DNA of 36,535 nucleotides from Pseudomonadota bacterium (GCA_021805805.1 JAJZEB010000021.1:1-36535), one strand, 5' to 3'; positions 1-11,200 are shown, counted from the first letter of the stretch. The notes: a model not told the origin generated them from the letters alone. Numbers and translations: made by a program.

Positions 1-271
1 CGAACTGACGCAGCGGGGTGCTCTGCGCCGACAGCTGCCTGCGACCGGATCGCGTGCGCCCGATCAGCACGCAACGCCCTTGCCCACTTTGCCGGGCCTG
101 TCGAACAACACCATGCCGGCGCCAGGCCTCGGCGCGCAAAACGCCACCGTCGCGCGATGCCGTCGTGGATCCGCGCGCCCGTCAACACCGATCAAAACGC
201 CAGCACATTCAGGCAGCGGTCATCTATAAATCCGACATCGATCAGCCGCAAGACACATCAAGGGGTTCCAA
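1..271. other. Left edge and leader region, no gene supported
   Basis: I see no convincing complete gene here. A minus-strand frame stays open from about position 156 to the left edge, but it has no recognisable family and no clear start, so I do not call it. Just before the first gene there is a TATAAA at 225-230 that could be a -10 box; the matching -35 region is poor. An AAGGGG at 260-265 is a good ribosome binding site for the ATG at 272. Confidence 0.4.
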
Positions 272-712
272 ATGCTCGACGCACCCTCGCGCAGACGCAT
301 GACCCGGCGGCGCCTGGCCCTCGTTGCCATGGTCACGTTGGGCGCGAGCGCATCGGCGCAAGCCGGAGAGCGAGTCGTCGAGGGATGGTTCGTCATCAGC
401 CGTTCGTGCCTGCCGCCGGTTTCGGTGAAGGAAAGCATCACCTACCGTTGGCCTGGCTGGCCGGACTGGTTCTGGACCGCATCGACGCACAACTCGCTGA
501 TCCATGCGTCCTTGAGCCATACGATCAATACGTATCTGGTCTCCCCGGAAACGGGCGGCTGGCAACGCACGTCGCGATCGTGGATCGGCCATGTGGATCT
601 CACACCGATGTGGGTGCACGGCTATCACTGGACGTGGCGCGAGAAGCGAGGCCATTTCATCCTCGCGGAGACCGACGCCATCAACTGCAACATCGGCGCT
701 CCCGGCGCCTGA
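272..712 (+). CDS. Small exported protein of unknown function
   Basis: I do not recognise this 146-residue protein. The N-terminus is arginine-rich (RRRMTRRR) followed by a hydrophobic stretch and an ASAQA-type signal peptidase site, so it is probably exported to the periplasm or beyond. The predicted mature part is rich in Trp, Tyr and His and keeps only two cysteines, one near the start (SRSCLPP) and one near the end (INCNIG), which could form a disulfide. The start is chosen because AAGGGG lies 6 bases upstream; an in-frame ATG at 299 is a weaker alternative. It ends 22 bases before the next exported protein, so the two are probably co-transcribed. The base composition looks less GC-biased than that of the housekeeping genes, judged by eye only. 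Confidence 0.7.
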   Translation: MLDAPSRRRMTRRRLALVAMVTLGASASAQAGERVVEGWFVISRSCLPPVSVKESITYRWPGWPDWFWTASTHNSLIHASLSHTINTYLVSPETGGWQRTSRSWIGHVDLTPMWVHGYHWTWREKRGHFILAETDAINCNIGAPGA

Positions 713-734
713 CCCGTTCCAGGAGAACAACGCG

Positions 735-1472
735 ATGAAACTGCGTCCCCTTCACGCCGCGCGCGTCTGCGTCGCCGCCGTCGCGCTGCTGGGTTGCGCG
801 CATGCCGCGACCGATCACGTGCGCTCCGACGCGATCTCCCCGCTGGTACCGATGAAGCGCGCGATTCCCGGCGCCGACCCGGCCATCGGCGTGCCGAAAG
901 GCGAAGCCACGATCCTGTCGATCGACGACGTCGGCCCCGCTGCGCGGATCATGATCGACATGGAACTGCGCGCGCGCAAGCACGGCGTCACGCAGCTCGA
1001 CGACGTCGCCTTCGACCAGCGACTGGCATGGATCCGCGAGTCGGTGCGCCCGGTCGACGACGCCACCGGGCCGCTGGCCGACTTCCCCGCCGGGCTGGCG
1101 CAAAGCGAGCTCACCAGCTTCCGGCTGCTCGGCTTCATCGGCGGCTTGCAGGTCGACGCGCGACCGCTGTCGGCGACGCGCGTCTATCTGCGCCCCGACG
1201 GCGTGCTCGTGCTGCTGGAGGCCTTGCGCTACAAGGATCCGCCGGGGGTCACGATCGTCCAGTTCGACGAATTGCTCAACACCCGCGTCGGCGCCTGGCG
1301 CGCGACGCTGCAGCGCACCCGCACCCCGAGCGGTCGCGGACTGACCGAACTGGGCTGGATCACCGACCGCACCAGCTACAGCCTGACGGTGTTCGACGAC
1401 GTCGACCAGCCAAGCTCGGCGCAGTGGAATCGCGCGTGGTTGATCGGCCTGGCCGAGGGCCTCGGCAGCTGA
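735..1472 (+). CDS. Exported protein of unknown function
   Basis: This is a 245-residue protein I cannot assign. A basic start (MKLRPLHAARVC) runs into a hydrophobic segment ending LLGCAHAAT, a signal peptide that could also be read as a lipobox-like site (LLGC). The mature part has no further membrane segment and shows mixed alpha/beta composition with no obvious catalytic motif. The start is set by AGGAGA at 721-726, 8 bases before the ATG. The longer frame open from 591 overlaps the upstream gene and is not preferred. It probably forms a two-gene unit with the preceding small exported protein. Confidence 0.75.
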   Translation: MKLRPLHAARVCVAAVALLGCAHAATDHVRSDAISPLVPMKRAIPGADPAIGVPKGEATILSIDDVGPAARIMIDMELRARKHGVTQLDDVAFDQRLAWIRESVRPVDDATGPLADFPAGLAQSELTSFRLLGFIGGLQVDARPLSATRVYLRPDGVLVLLEALRYKDPPGVTIVQFDELLNTRVGAWRATLQRTRTPSGRGLTELGWITDRTSYSLTVFDDVDQPSSAQWNRAWLIGLAEGLGS

Positions 1473-1528
1473 GTCGCGAGCGCGCCGCGGCCGCATCACC
1501 GGCGGCGTGCGAACGGCCGCAACGCAGC

Positions 1529-1984
1529 TCAGTAGCCGTGCGCCAGCAGCATGCCGAACAGCGGCAGCAGCACCATCACGTGCGCCTGCCACATGACCCA
1601 GCGGCGCTGCGCGCGCAGCTCGGCGGTGCTGGCGAACGGCGTCGCGCCGCGGCGCTGCCACGCGCGCAGGGTGCGGCTGCCGGCGACCGCCATCGCCAGC
1701 ATCAGCGCGAACAGCGCCAGCTTGACCCACAGCAGCCAGTCCAGCGCGAACGACTGCCACGCGCGCAGGCCCAGGAACACATGCGCGGCGCCGGTGGCTG
1801 CGACCGCGGCGAACGATCCCCACAGCCAGACTTCGATCCGCCGCAGCCGCTGCAGCAGCGCCGCGTGCGCATCAAACACCGCGGCGTGCAGCAACGCCGT
1901 CTGCGCACTGATGAACACGCTCAACAACAGGATCGCCGAGACATGGGCATAACCCAGCAGCGCGGCACGCAGCATCGGACTCAT
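1529..1984 (-). CDS. DUF2214-type integral membrane protein
   Basis: This 151-residue protein has four predicted transmembrane helices, at about residues 5-25, 52-74, 83-103 and 127-148. The pattern of a small hydrophobic protein opening with a Leu/Ala-rich helix containing a conserved His (LLGYAHVSAILLL) and charged loops fits the DUF2214 family of predicted inner-membrane proteins, whose function is unknown. It is transcribed away from the threonine aldolase gene, with about 190 bases between the two starts. The family name comes from memory of the profile and not from a search, so it is moderately sure. Confidence 0.7.
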   Translation of the reverse strand: MSPMLRAALLGYAHVSAILLLSVFISAQTALLHAAVFDAHAALLQRLRRIEVWLWGSFAAVAATGAAHVFLGLRAWQSFALDWLLWVKLALFALMLAMAVAGSRTLRAWQRRGATPFASTAELRAQRRWVMWQAHVMVLLPLFGMLLAHGY

Positions 1985-2173
1985 CGCACGAACGCCTGGA
2001 CGGCGGAAGGATTCAGCAGCGATCCATCTTATGGCCCGTGCGGGTTCCCGATGCGATTAATCCATTTCAGTATCATGGGATAGCTGCGCTCCATGCCTCC
2101 GCCGAGGGCACTTGATGCCCGGAGCGAATCGGCGTCGAATGGAGGGTCTTTTTTCAGCCCGACCCCGCCCCCG

Positions 2174-3253
2174 ATGACTCAAGCCCCCCCGCGCCCGGCG
2201 CGCCAGCAATTCGCCAGCGACAACCTGGCCGGCATCTGCCCGCAGGCGCTGCGCTCGATGATCGACGCCGACGCCAGCGGCCACCAGCCCGCCTACGGCG
2301 ACGACATCTGGACGCAGAAGTCGACCGACATGCTGCGCGATCTGTTCCAGACCGACTGCGACGTCTATTACGTGTTCAACGGCACCGCGGCCAACTCGCT
2401 GGCACTGGCGTCGCTGTGCCAGAGCTACCACAGCGTGATCTGCGCGCCGGTGGCGCACATCGAGACCGACGAATGCGGCGGGCCGGAGTTCTTCTCCAAC
2501 GGCTCCAAACTTCTGGTCGCCGAAGCCGGCGGCGAAGCAGCGCGACTGGGCAAGCTCACGCCCGACGCGGTCGAGCATCTGGTCACGCGGCGCCACGACA
2601 TCCACTACCCGAAGCCGAAGGTGGTTTCGATCACCCAGGCAACCGAACTCGGCACCGTCTACACGGTCGAGGAAGTCCGCGCCATCGCGGCGATCGCCAA
2701 GCGCCGCCACCTGAAGGTGCACATGGACGGCGCGCGATTCGCCAACGCGGTCGCCTCGCTGGGCGTGCACCCGTCGGAAATCACCTGGCGCGCAGGCGTC
2801 GACGTGCTTTGCTTCGGAGGCACCAAGAACGGTCTGGCAGTCGGCGAAGCGGTGGTGTTCTTCGACCGCGACCTGGCCGCCGACTTCGCGTGGCGCGTCA
2901 AGCAGGCCGGCCAGCTGGCGTCGAAGATGCGCTTCATCTCTGCGCCGTGGGTCGGAATGCTCGAGCACGATACCTGGCTGAACAACGCCCGCCACGCCAA
3001 TGCGATGGCGCAGCGGCTGTTCGAGGCCATCCGCAACGTTCCTGGCGTGCAGGTCTTGCACCCGCCGCAGGCCAATTCGGTGTTCGCGCGCCTGCCGACG
3101 GCCGCGGTGGCCCGGCTGCACGCGGCCGGCTGGAGCTTCTACGAGTTCATCGCCGGCGGCGGCTGCCGGCTGATGTGCGCGTGGGACACGCAGCCCGAAA
3201 CCGTCGACGCCTTCGCTGCCGATCTGGCCGCGGCGGTCGACGACGCGGCCTGA
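2174..3253 (+). CDS. ltaE: Low-specificity L-threonine aldolase
   Basis: A cytoplasmic PLP enzyme of fold type I that splits L-threonine or L-allo-threonine into glycine and acetaldehyde. The 359 residues closely follow the Pseudomonas-type aldolases: [11 protein letters not shown] near residue 70 binds the cofactor phosphate, [10 protein letters not shown] carries the Asp that contacts the pyridine nitrogen, and K218 in FGGTKNG is the expected Schiff-base lysine. The ATG at 2174 gives the normal family N-terminus (ending in FASDN); an in-frame ATG at 2093 would add a non-conserved tail. No strong ribosome binding site precedes 2174, so the start is only fairly sure. The serine ammonia-lyase gene follows 19 bases later, so a shared role in Thr/Gly/Ser breakdown is likely. 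Confidence 0.93.
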   Translation: MTQAPPRPARQQFASDNLAGICPQALRSMIDADASGHQPAYGDDIWTQKSTDMLRDLFQTDCDVYYVFNGTAANSLALASLCQSYHSVICAPVAHIETDECGGPEFFSNGSKLLVAEAGGEAARLGKLTPDAVEHLVTRRHDIHYPKPKVVSITQATELGTVYTVEEVRAIAAIAKRRHLKVHMDGARFANAVASLGVHPSEITWRAGVDVLCFGGTKNGLAVGEAVVFFDRDLAADFAWRVKQAGQLASKMRFISAPWVGMLEHDTWLNNARHANAMAQRLFEAIRNVPGVQVLHPPQANSVFARLPTAAVARLHAAGWSFYEFIAGGGCRLMCAWDTQPETVDAFAADLAAAVDDAA

Positions 3254-3272
3254 GCCGAGGCGGACGAACGTC

Positions 3273-4658
3273 ATGGCCGTCTCGGTCTTCGATCTGTTCC
3301 GCATCGGCATCGGTCCGTCGAGCTCGCACACCGTCGGACCGATGCGCGCCGCGCGGCTGTTCGTGCTTGCGCTGCAGCAACAGCAACTGCTGGCGCGCAC
3401 CGCGCGGGTCCAGTGCCGCCTTTACGGTTCGCTGGCCGCCACGGGCCGCGGCCACGGCAGCGACAAGGCCGTGCTGCTCGGCCTGCTCGGCGAACAACCC
3501 GACACGGTCGACGTCGACCGCATCGATCCCCGGCTGCAGGCGCTGAACGGCCGGCTGCAACTGCTCGGCGAGCACGACATCGCGTTCGAGCCGAAGCACG
3601 ACCTGCTGCTGCAGCGCGGCCGCCCGCTTCCCGGGCACCCGAACGGCATGCGGCTGCAGGCGTGGGACGCCGCCGGCGTCGAGCTGCTCGAACGCGTGTA
3701 CTACTCGGTCGGAGGCGGCTTCGTCGTCACCGCCGAGGCACTGGCCGACGCCGCACGCCAGTCCGCGATCGCCCCCGACACCGACGTGCTGCCGCTGCCG
3801 TTCCACAGCGGCGCCGAGCTGCTCGCCACCTGCGCGCGACTGGGCTGCAGCTTCGCCGACGTGATGCGCATCAACGAACGCCACTGGCGCAGCGACGCCG
3901 ACATCGACTCCGGGCTGCTGCGCATCTGGGATGCGATGCAGCAGTGCGTCGCGCGCGGCTGCCGGCACGAAGGAGAACTTCCCGGAGGCTTCCATGTGCC
4001 GCGTCGCGCGCCTGCGCTGGCCCGCGCGTTGCACGGCAAGTCGCCGGCCAGCCGCATCGACCCGCTGCGCGCGCTCGACTGGGTCAACCTGTGGGCGCTG
4101 GCGGTCAACGAAGAGAACGCAGGCGGCGGCCGCGTCGTCACCGCGCCGACCAACGGCGCCGCCGGAATCGTCCCCGCAGTGCTGCACTACTACGCGCGGC
4201 TGACTCCGCACGCCGACGCGCAGGGCGTCGCCGACTTCCTGCTCACCGCCGGCGCGATCGGGCTGCTGTACAAGGAAAACGCGTCGATCTCCGGCGCCGA
4301 GGTCGGCTGCCAGGGCGAAGTCGGAGTGGCCTGCAGCATGGCCGCCGGCGCGTTGTGCGCGGTGCTCGGCGGCACTCCGCCGCAAGTCGAGAACGCGGCC
4401 GAGATCGGCATGGAACACCACCTCGGGCTGACCTGCGACCCGGTCGGCGGCCTGGTGCAGATTCCGTGCATCGAGCGCAACGCGATGGGCGCGGTGCAGG
4501 CGATCAACTCCGCGCGCATCGCCTTGCGCGGCGACGGCCACCACGGCGTGTCGCTCGACGAGGTCATCAAGACCATGCGCGAGACCGGAGCCGACATGCG
4601 CAGCAAGTACAAGGAAACCGCGCGCGGCGGGCTCGCGGTCAACGTCATCGAATGCTGA
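3273..4658 (+). CDS. sdaA: L-serine ammonia-lyase (iron-sulfur type)
   Basis: Converts L-serine to pyruvate and ammonia in the cytoplasm using an oxygen-sensitive [4Fe-4S] cluster. The 461-residue single-chain form starts with the family signature [17 protein letters not shown] (beta domain) and has the C-terminal alpha domain with [19 protein letters not shown]. The cluster cysteines expected from the family are C346 (GCQGEVG), C388 (TCDPVGG) and C399 (IPCIERN). A GAGGCGGA at 3257-3264 sits 8 bases before the ATG. It lies 19 bases after ltaE and 7 bases before ugd, so all three are probably one transcript. No glycine riboswitch was recognised upstream. Confidence 0.96.
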   Translation: MAVSVFDLFRIGIGPSSSHTVGPMRAARLFVLALQQQQLLARTARVQCRLYGSLAATGRGHGSDKAVLLGLLGEQPDTVDVDRIDPRLQALNGRLQLLGEHDIAFEPKHDLLLQRGRPLPGHPNGMRLQAWDAAGVELLERVYYSVGGGFVVTAEALADAARQSAIAPDTDVLPLPFHSGAELLATCARLGCSFADVMRINERHWRSDADIDSGLLRIWDAMQQCVARGCRHEGELPGGFHVPRRAPALARALHGKSPASRIDPLRALDWVNLWALAVNEENAGGGRVVTAPTNGAAGIVPAVLHYYARLTPHADAQGVADFLLTAGAIGLLYKENASISGAEVGCQGEVGVACSMAAGALCAVLGGTPPQVENAAEIGMEHHLGLTCDPVGGLVQIPCIERNAMGAVQAINSARIALRGDGHHGVSLDEVIKTMRETGADMRSKYKETARGGLAVNVIEC

Positions 4659-4665
4659 CCCCCCC

Positions 4666-5832
4666 ATGAAATTCGCCATCGCCGGAACCGGCTACGTCGG
4701 ACTGTCCAACGGCATCCTGCTCGCCCAGCACCATGAGGTGGTCGCGCTGGACATCGTCGCGGCCAAGGTCGACATGCTCAACGCGCGGCGCTCGCCGATC
4801 GTCGACCGCGAGATCGAGGACTACCTGCGGCGCCCCGAGCTGAACTTCCGCGCCACGCTGGACAAGCGCGAGGCCTACCTCGGCGCCGACTACGTGATCA
4901 TCGCCACGCCGACCGACTACGACCCCGAGACCAACTACTTCAACACCACGTCGGTCGAAGCGGTGATCGCCGACGTGCTGGCGCTCAACCCGACCGCGGT
5001 GATGGTCATCAAGTCGACGATTCCGGTCGGCTACACGGCGTCGGTACGGCGCAAGTTCGGCTGCGACAACATCCTCTTCTCGCCCGAGTTCCTTCGCGAG
5101 GGGCGCGCGCTGTACGACAATCTGCACCCGTCGCGAATCGTCGTCGGCGAGCGCTCGGAGCGTGCCCGCATCTTCGCGCAGGCGCTGCAGCAGGGCGCGA
5201 TCAAGCGCGACATCCCGGTGCTGTTCACCGACAGCACCGAGGCCGAGGCGATCAAGCTGTTCGCCAACACCTACCTGGCGATGCGGGTGGCGTATTTCAA
5301 CGAACTCGACACCTTCGCCGCCAGCCACGGCCTCGACTCGCGGCAGATCATCGACGGCGTGTGCCTCGACCCGCGCATCGGCAGCCATTACAACAACCCG
5401 TCGTTCGGCTACGGCGGCTACTGCCTGCCGAAGGACACCAAGCAGCTGCTCGCCAACTACCGCGAGGTGCCGCAGAACCTGATCCACGCCATCGTCGAGG
5501 CCAACACCACGCGCAAGGACTTCGTCGCCGCCGACATCCTGCGCCGCAATCCAGGGGTGGTCGGCGTCTACCGCCTGATCATGAAGGACGGCTCGGACAA
5601 TTTCCGCGCCTCCAGCGTGCAGGGCATCATGAAGCGCATCAAGGCCAAGGGCGTCAAGGTCATCGTCTACGAACCGGTTCTCGAGGCCGACAGCTTCTTC
5701 AACTCGCCGGTGGTCAAGGACCTGGCCGCGTTCAAGCGCGAGGCCGACGTGATCATCGCCAACCGCCGCGCGGCCGAGCTGGCCGACGTCGCCGACAAGG
5801 TCTACACCCGCGACCTGTTCGGCAGCGACTGA
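4666..5832 (+). CDS. ugd: UDP-glucose 6-dehydrogenase
   Basis: Oxidises UDP-glucose to UDP-glucuronate with two NAD+, feeding capsule, exopolysaccharide or lipid A modification. The 388-residue length matches the short E. coli Ugd type. Seen directly: an N-terminal Rossmann motif ([11 protein letters not shown]), the middle FSPEFLREG region, and the catalytic cysteine C253 in [11 protein letters not shown]. The C-terminal UDP-binding domain is complete. Only 7 bases separate it from sdaA, which implies co-transcription with amino acid catabolism genes, an unusual partnership. No polysaccharide gene is nearby in this window. Confidence 0.95.
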   Translation: MKFAIAGTGYVGLSNGILLAQHHEVVALDIVAAKVDMLNARRSPIVDREIEDYLRRPELNFRATLDKREAYLGADYVIIATPTDYDPETNYFNTTSVEAVIADVLALNPTAVMVIKSTIPVGYTASVRRKFGCDNILFSPEFLREGRALYDNLHPSRIVVGERSERARIFAQALQQGAIKRDIPVLFTDSTEAEAIKLFANTYLAMRVAYFNELDTFAASHGLDSRQIIDGVCLDPRIGSHYNNPSFGYGGYCLPKDTKQLLANYREVPQNLIHAIVEANTTRKDFVAADILRRNPGVVGVYRLIMKDGSDNFRASSVQGIMKRIKAKGVKVIVYEPVLEADSFFNSPVVKDLAAFKREADVIIANRRAAELADVADKVYTRDLFGSD

Positions 5833-5875
5833 ATCCAGCGCGTCCAGTCGGCGTACCTCGACGCTGCAGACCAAG

Positions 5876-7471
5876 ATGCCGAACAAGACCTCCATCGCGA
5901 ATGCCGGCGCGCAGCCGCGTGCGGCCCTCGATCCGCTGCGTCGACGCCTGCTCGGCGGCGCCGCCGCAGCGGCTGTGCTGTGGCGCGGCCGCGCGGCGCT
6001 GGCGCAAGGCGCGCGCGTCGCCGAACCGTTCACCCGGCGATTGCCGCTGCCTGCGCTGCTGAGCGGCAAGCCGCAGGTCGACGGCAGCCTGGGCTACGCG
6101 CTGCGCATGGGCGCCGGCAGCAGCGAGCTGGTCGCCGGACTGCGCACCCCGACCTGGGGCTACAACGGCAGCGTGCTCGGGCCGGCACTGCGCATTCCGC
6201 GCGGTCGCGTGGTCTCGATCGATCTGCGCAACGCGCTGAACCAGGCGGCGACGACGCACTGGCATGGCGCGCACGTCCCGGGCGACCAGGATGGCGGCCC
6301 GCAAAGCTTCCTGGACCCGGGGCAGACGCAGCACTACCGTTTCAGCCTCGACCAGCCCGGCGCGACGCTGTGGTACCACCCGCACACCGATTGTCTGACC
6401 GGGCCGCAGGTGTGGGCCGGACTGGCCGGGTTGTTGCTGGTCGACGACGGAGTCGACCGCCAGCTTGGTCTGCCGCACCGCTGGGGCGTCGACGACCTGC
6501 CGCTGGTGCTGCAGGACCGTCGCATCGGTGCCGACGGCCGGCTGCAGTACATGACCGACGAGATCGACCGCATGGGTATGAAGGGAGACCGCTTTCTCGT
6601 CAACGGCTGCGAACAACCGTATGTCGACGTACCGGCGCAGTGGATACGGCTGCGGCTGCTGAACGGATCGAATGCGCGCGTCTACAACATCGCGCTGGCT
6701 GATTCGCGCCCTTTCCACGTGATCGCCTCCGACGCCGGCCTGTTGCCGCGTCCGGTTCCGCTGCACAGCCTGCTGATGGTTCCGGCCGAGCGCTACGAGA
6801 TCCTGCTCGACTGCCGCGGCCTGCAAGGCAAGACCTTGACCCTGCGCAGCGATTCGGGCGACATTGTTCCCGAACTGAGCATGCTGCCGCAGCTGGCCGA
6901 CCGCTTCGACCGCGGCAGTTTCGACCTGCTGCAATTGCGCGTGGGCGCGCCGACCGCGACCTCGGGGCGCCTGCCGCCGCGCCTGGTCGACATCGCCGCG
7001 CTGCACAGCGCGACGCCAGCGCGAAAATTCTCGATGCAGGGAATGGCCAGCGATCCCCGCCCCTCGCCGATGGCCGCGCAATGCAGCCAGGCGCCGGGGC
7101 CCGGAGGCATGTCGATGGGATTGCACGGCATGGACATGTTCTCGATCAACCATGCGTTCATGGACATCTGGGTCATCAACCAGACGGTCAAGCTCGGCGC
7201 CACCGAGATCTGGCAGATCCGCAACGACGCGCAGATGATGCATCCGTTTCACGTCCACAGCACGTCGTTCCGGATCGTCGACCGCGGCGGGCTGCCGCTG
7301 CCCGAGCAGGAGCGCGGCTGGAAGGACGTGGTCATGGTGCGCCCGGGAGAGACGGTGCGGGTCATCGCCCGCTTCGACCAACCCGCGGGCAAGAATCACC
7401 CGTTCATGTACCACTGCCACATCCTCGAGCACGAGGACAACGGCATGATGGGCCAGTTCACCGTGTCCTGA
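5876..7471 (+). CDS. Multicopper oxidase, CueO-like, Tat-exported
   Basis: A 531-residue periplasmic multicopper oxidase, most like the CueO/CopA group that oxidises Cu(I) and protects against copper. The N-terminus carries a twin-arginine motif at residues 22-24 (RRRLLGG) and an Ala-rich hydrophobic region ending ALAQG, so it is folded before export. All four copper-ligand clusters are present: HWHG at 128-131, WYHPH at 166-170, HPFHVH at 456-461 and HCHILEHED at 513-521, with C514 as the type 1 ligand. A Met-rich stretch at about 387-421 resembles the cuprous-ion entry segment of CueO. It starts 43 bases after ugd. No other copper resistance gene is in the window, so the substrate remains inferred. 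Confidence 0.92.
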   Translation: MPNKTSIANAGAQPRAALDPLRRRLLGGAAAAAVLWRGRAALAQGARVAEPFTRRLPLPALLSGKPQVDGSLGYALRMGAGSSELVAGLRTPTWGYNGSVLGPALRIPRGRVVSIDLRNALNQAATTHWHGAHVPGDQDGGPQSFLDPGQTQHYRFSLDQPGATLWYHPHTDCLTGPQVWAGLAGLLLVDDGVDRQLGLPHRWGVDDLPLVLQDRRIGADGRLQYMTDEIDRMGMKGDRFLVNGCEQPYVDVPAQWIRLRLLNGSNARVYNIALADSRPFHVIASDAGLLPRPVPLHSLLMVPAERYEILLDCRGLQGKTLTLRSDSGDIVPELSMLPQLADRFDRGSFDLLQLRVGAPTATSGRLPPRLVDIAALHSATPARKFSMQGMASDPRPSPMAAQCSQAPGPGGMSMGLHGMDMFSINHAFMDIWVINQTVKLGATEIWQIRNDAQMMHPFHVHSTSFRIVDRGGLPLPEQERGWKDVVMVRPGETVRVIARFDQPAGKNHPFMYHCHILEHEDNGMMGQFTVS

Positions 7472-7486
7472 CCCGGCGGCCGCCGA

Positions 7487-8239
7487 TCAATGCGGCAGCC
7501 GCTGCAGCGCCAGCGCGAGCAGGCCGATCAACAGCGGCTGATGCACCATGTACACGGTCAGCGGCCGCCGCCCGAGCCAGGCCAGCGGCGGCACGGTCGG
7601 CAGCCGGCGCAGCGCGCGAAAGTCGTCGCGACGCAGCAGCGCGCCGAGCGCGGCGCCGAGCGCGAACACGCCGTACCACGGCGTCAGCGGAACGTAGTCC
7701 TCGGTGATCGGCTTGTGCGCGATCAGCCCGGTCCAGTTCAGCAGCCGGCCGTCGAACGCGGCATTGCCCCCGAAGTGCGGCGCCAGCAGCAGCAGCGGCA
7801 CCAGCAGCACGATCCAGCCGCCCAGCCGGCGACCGAGCCATCGATGCAGCAGCAGCATCGCGGCCACTCCCTGCAGGATGCCAAAGTAGATGAAACTGCG
7901 CGGGAACGCCAGGTAGCTTCCGATCGCGACCAGAAGCCCGCAGCCGAAGATCTGCCCCCAGCGCTTCCAGAAAGCCGCCGGCGCGCGCGCGCGCGCCTCA
8001 CCCCAGACCTGGCTGATTCCCGCGCACAGCAGGAACAGGCTGACGATGCAGATGCGCTGGCCGAGCCACCACGGCGAGTGGTAGAAGTCGAAGTGCACGA
8101 CGCCGAACCAAGTCAGGTCGAAGCAGAAGTGAAAGCTGACCATCCACGCGATGGCCAGCCCGCGCACCGTGTCGAGGCCTCCGAAGCGGGCCCCGGGCGC
8201 CGACCGCGGCGCGGCCTCAGGCACACCAGGCGCGCGCAT
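7487..8239 (-). CDS. DUF1624 / HGSNAT-type membrane acyltransferase-like protein
   Basis: A 250-residue inner-membrane protein with about seven hydrophobic helices. The opening [20 protein letters not shown], with its invariant Asp-x-x-Arg-Gly, and the C-terminal [17 protein letters not shown], with a conserved His, are typical of the DUF1624 family related to heparan-alpha-glucosaminide N-acetyltransferase, thought to move acyl groups across the membrane. The bacterial substrate is not known. The first 23 bases overlap the end of purL on the same strand, so it is probably translated from the purL transcript. Its stop faces the multicopper oxidase stop with only 15 bases between. Confidence 0.85.
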   Translation of the reverse strand: MRAPGVPEAAPRSAPGARFGGLDTVRGLAIAWMVSFHFCFDLTWFGVVHFDFYHSPWWLGQRICIVSLFLLCAGISQVWGEARARAPAAFWKRWGQIFGCGLLVAIGSYLAFPRSFIYFGILQGVAAMLLLHRWLGRRLGGWIVLLVPLLLLAPHFGGNAAFDGRLLNWTGLIAHKPITEDYVPLTPWYGVFALGAALGALLRRDDFRALRRLPTVPPLAWLGRRPLTVYMVHQPLLIGLLALALQRLPH

Positions 8240-11200
8240 TGCGGAACATCCTCATCCACGGCGAAGCGTCACCCCAGGCCTGCGGTGCCCAGCTGAACTG
8301 CAGACCGCGGAAGACCCGCTCGGGATGCGGCATCAGCGCGGTGAAACGGCCGTCGGGCGTGGTCACCCCGGTCAGTCCGCCTGGGCTGCCGTTGGGGTTC
8401 AGCGGATAGCGCTCGGTGGCCTGTCCGGCGCCGTCGACAAAGCGCAGCGCCGCGTCGAGCCGCGCCGAGTCGCCCTGCTGCGAAAAGTCGGCGTAGCCCT
8501 CGCCGTGCGCGACCACGATCGGCATGCGGCTTGCGGCCATGCCGCTGAAGAACAGCGACGGCGAAGGCAGCACCTCGACCATCGCCAGCCGCGCCTCGTA
8601 CTGCTCGGACTTGTTGCGCGTGAAGCGCGGCCAGGCCTGCGCCCCCGGAATCATGCCGTTGAGCGCAGCCAGCATCTGGCAGCCGTTGCACACGCCCAGC
8701 GCGAAGGTGTCGTCGCGGCCGAAGAACGCGGCGAAGGCCTCGGCAAGCACGGGGTTGAACAAGATGCTGCGCGCCCATCCCTCGCCGGCTCCGAGCACAT
8801 CGCCGTAGCTGAAACCGCCGCAGGCGACGAAGCCGCGGAAATCGCCCAGCCGCGCGCGGCCGTCGAGCAGGTCGGTCATGTGCACGTCGTGCGCGTCGAA
8901 GCCGGCACGGTCCATCGCCCAAGCCATTTCGCGCTGCGAATTGACGCCCTGCTCGCGCAGGATCGCCACCCGCGGCCGAGTGCCGCGCGCGACGAATGGC
9001 GCCGCCACGTCGTCGTCGACGTCGAAGACCAGGCTGGCATGCAGCCCGGCGTCGTCGCCACCGAGCAGCGCGTGCTCGGCGTCGGCGCACTCCGGGTTGT
9101 CGCGCAAGCGGCTGATGGCGTGCGCGACATGGTCCCAGTGCGCCGCCAGTTGCGCGCGCGGCGCCGCATAGACCCGCTCGGTGTCGCGCCAGACCTCGAT
9201 CGCATCGCCTGCGGTGACCTGGCCGACGACGTGGCTGCAGGCCGAAAGCCCGTGTTCGCGCAGCAACTGCAGCACCGCGTCGCGCTGCGCCGCGCGCACC
9301 TGCAGCACCACGCCGAGTTCTTCGTTGAACAGCGCACGCAGCGCCAGGTCGCGGCGCCGCTCGGCGACCTGCGCGACCCAGTTCTTCGCGTCGCCCTCGT
9401 CGGGCAGCGCGTCGGCCGACGCGATCAGCAGGTCGAGGTTCAGCGCCACGCCGGCGTGGCCGGCAAAGGCCATTTCGCAGATCGCTGCCCACAGCCCGCC
9501 GTCGCTGCGGTCGTGGTAGGCCAGCACCTGATCGCGCGCGCGCAGCGCACGCAACGCCGCGCACAGGCGCAGCAGGTCGTCGGCGTCGTCGAGATCCGGC
9601 ACCGGCTGCGCGGCCTGGCCCAGCGCCTGCGCCAGGATGCTGCCGCCCATGCGCTGGCGGCCGTGGCCGAGATCGACCAGCAGCAGCACGCTGGGCCCGG
9701 CGTCCAGCCGCAACTGCGGCGTCCACGCGCCGCGCACGTCGTCGAGAACGGCGAACGCCGACACCAGCAGCGACACCGGAGACGTCACGCTGCGCGCGGC
9801 TTCGCCGTCGCCCCAGCGGGTATGCATCGACAGCGAATCCTTGCCCACCGGAACGCCGATGCCCAGCCGCGGGCACAGCTCGATGGCCACCGCGCGCACC
9901 GTGTCGTACAGCGCCGCGTCCTGCCCGGGCTGGCCGCAGGCGGCCATCCAGTTGCACGACAGCTTGATCTGCGCCAACGCGTCGAGTGGCGCCGCCAGCA
10001 GGTTGGTCAGCGCCTCGCCCACCGCCATGCGCCCGGACGCGGCCGCGTCCGACACCGCCAGCGGCGTGCGCTCGCCCATCGCCATCGCCTCGCCACGCAC
10101 GCCGGCGTAATCGGCCAGCGTGATCGCGCAGTCGGCCACCGGAACCTGCCACGGCCCGACCATCGGGTCGCGGTGCGACAGCCCGCCGACGGTGCGGTCG
10201 CCGATGCTGATCAGGAAGCGCTTGCTGGCCACGCTGGGGTGGCGCAACACGGTTGTCGCAGCCCATTCCAGCTCGACCCCGGTGAGGTCGACGTCGGCCA
10301 GCGCCAGCGGCGCGCGGCGCACGTCGCGCACCATCCGCGGCGGCTTGCCCAGCAGCACGCCAAGCGGCATGTCGACCGGCTGCGCGGGCAGCAGACGGTC
10401 GTCGACGCGCAACTGCGGCTGCTCGGTGGCGCGCCCGACGACCGCGAACGGGCAGCGCTCGCGCGCGCAGATGGCGGCGAAGTCGTCGAGCGCGGCGGCG
10501 TCGATCGCAAGCACGTAGCGCTCCTGGCTTTCGTTGCACCAGATCTCGCGCGGGGTCATGCCGCTTTCCTCGACCGGCACGTCGCGCAACTCGAAGCGCG
10601 CGCCGAGCCCTGCACCGTCGACCAGCTCCGGAAAGGCATTGGACAGCCCCCCGGCGCCGACGTCGTGGATCGCCAGGATCGGGTTGGCCGCGCCCTGCGC
10701 GCGGCAGGCGTCGATGACTTCCTGCGCCCGGCGCTGCATTTCCGGGTTGCCGCGCTGCACCGAATCGAAATCCAGGTGTTCGGCATTGGCTCCGGTGGCC
10801 AGGCTCGACGCTGCGCCGCCACCGAGGCCGATGCGCATTCCCGGCCCGCCGAGCTGCACCAGCAGCGTACCGGCGCCGAACGCGATCTTGTGCGTGTGCG
10901 CATCGGCCACTTCACCGAGGCCGCCAGCGAGCATGATCGGCTTGTGGTAGCCCCAGACGCGGTCGGCGGCGCGCTGCTCGAACACGCGGAACACGCCGCC
11001 GAGGTTCGGGCGACCGAACTCGTTGTTGAAAGCGGCGGCACCGATCGGGCCGTCGAGCATGATCTGCAGCGCGCTGGCCAGGTGCGACGGCCGCCCGCAG
11101 TCGTCGCCCTCCCACGGCTCGGCGGCTTCGCCGGGCAGCCGCAGATTGGAGACGTGGAAGCCGCACAGCCCGGCCTTCGGCCGGCCGCCGCGACCGGTGG

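Noticed and set aside
18-302. 94-residue plus-strand open frame at the left edge
   Set aside because: Arg/Pro/Ser-rich low-quality translation, no ribosome binding site, and it overlaps the better supported gene at 272.
1985-2173. Possible glycine riboswitch before ltaE-sdaA
   Set aside because: The enzymes make or use glycine and serine, but I could not find the conserved glycine-aptamer core. Only a small GGGC...GCCC hairpin is present.
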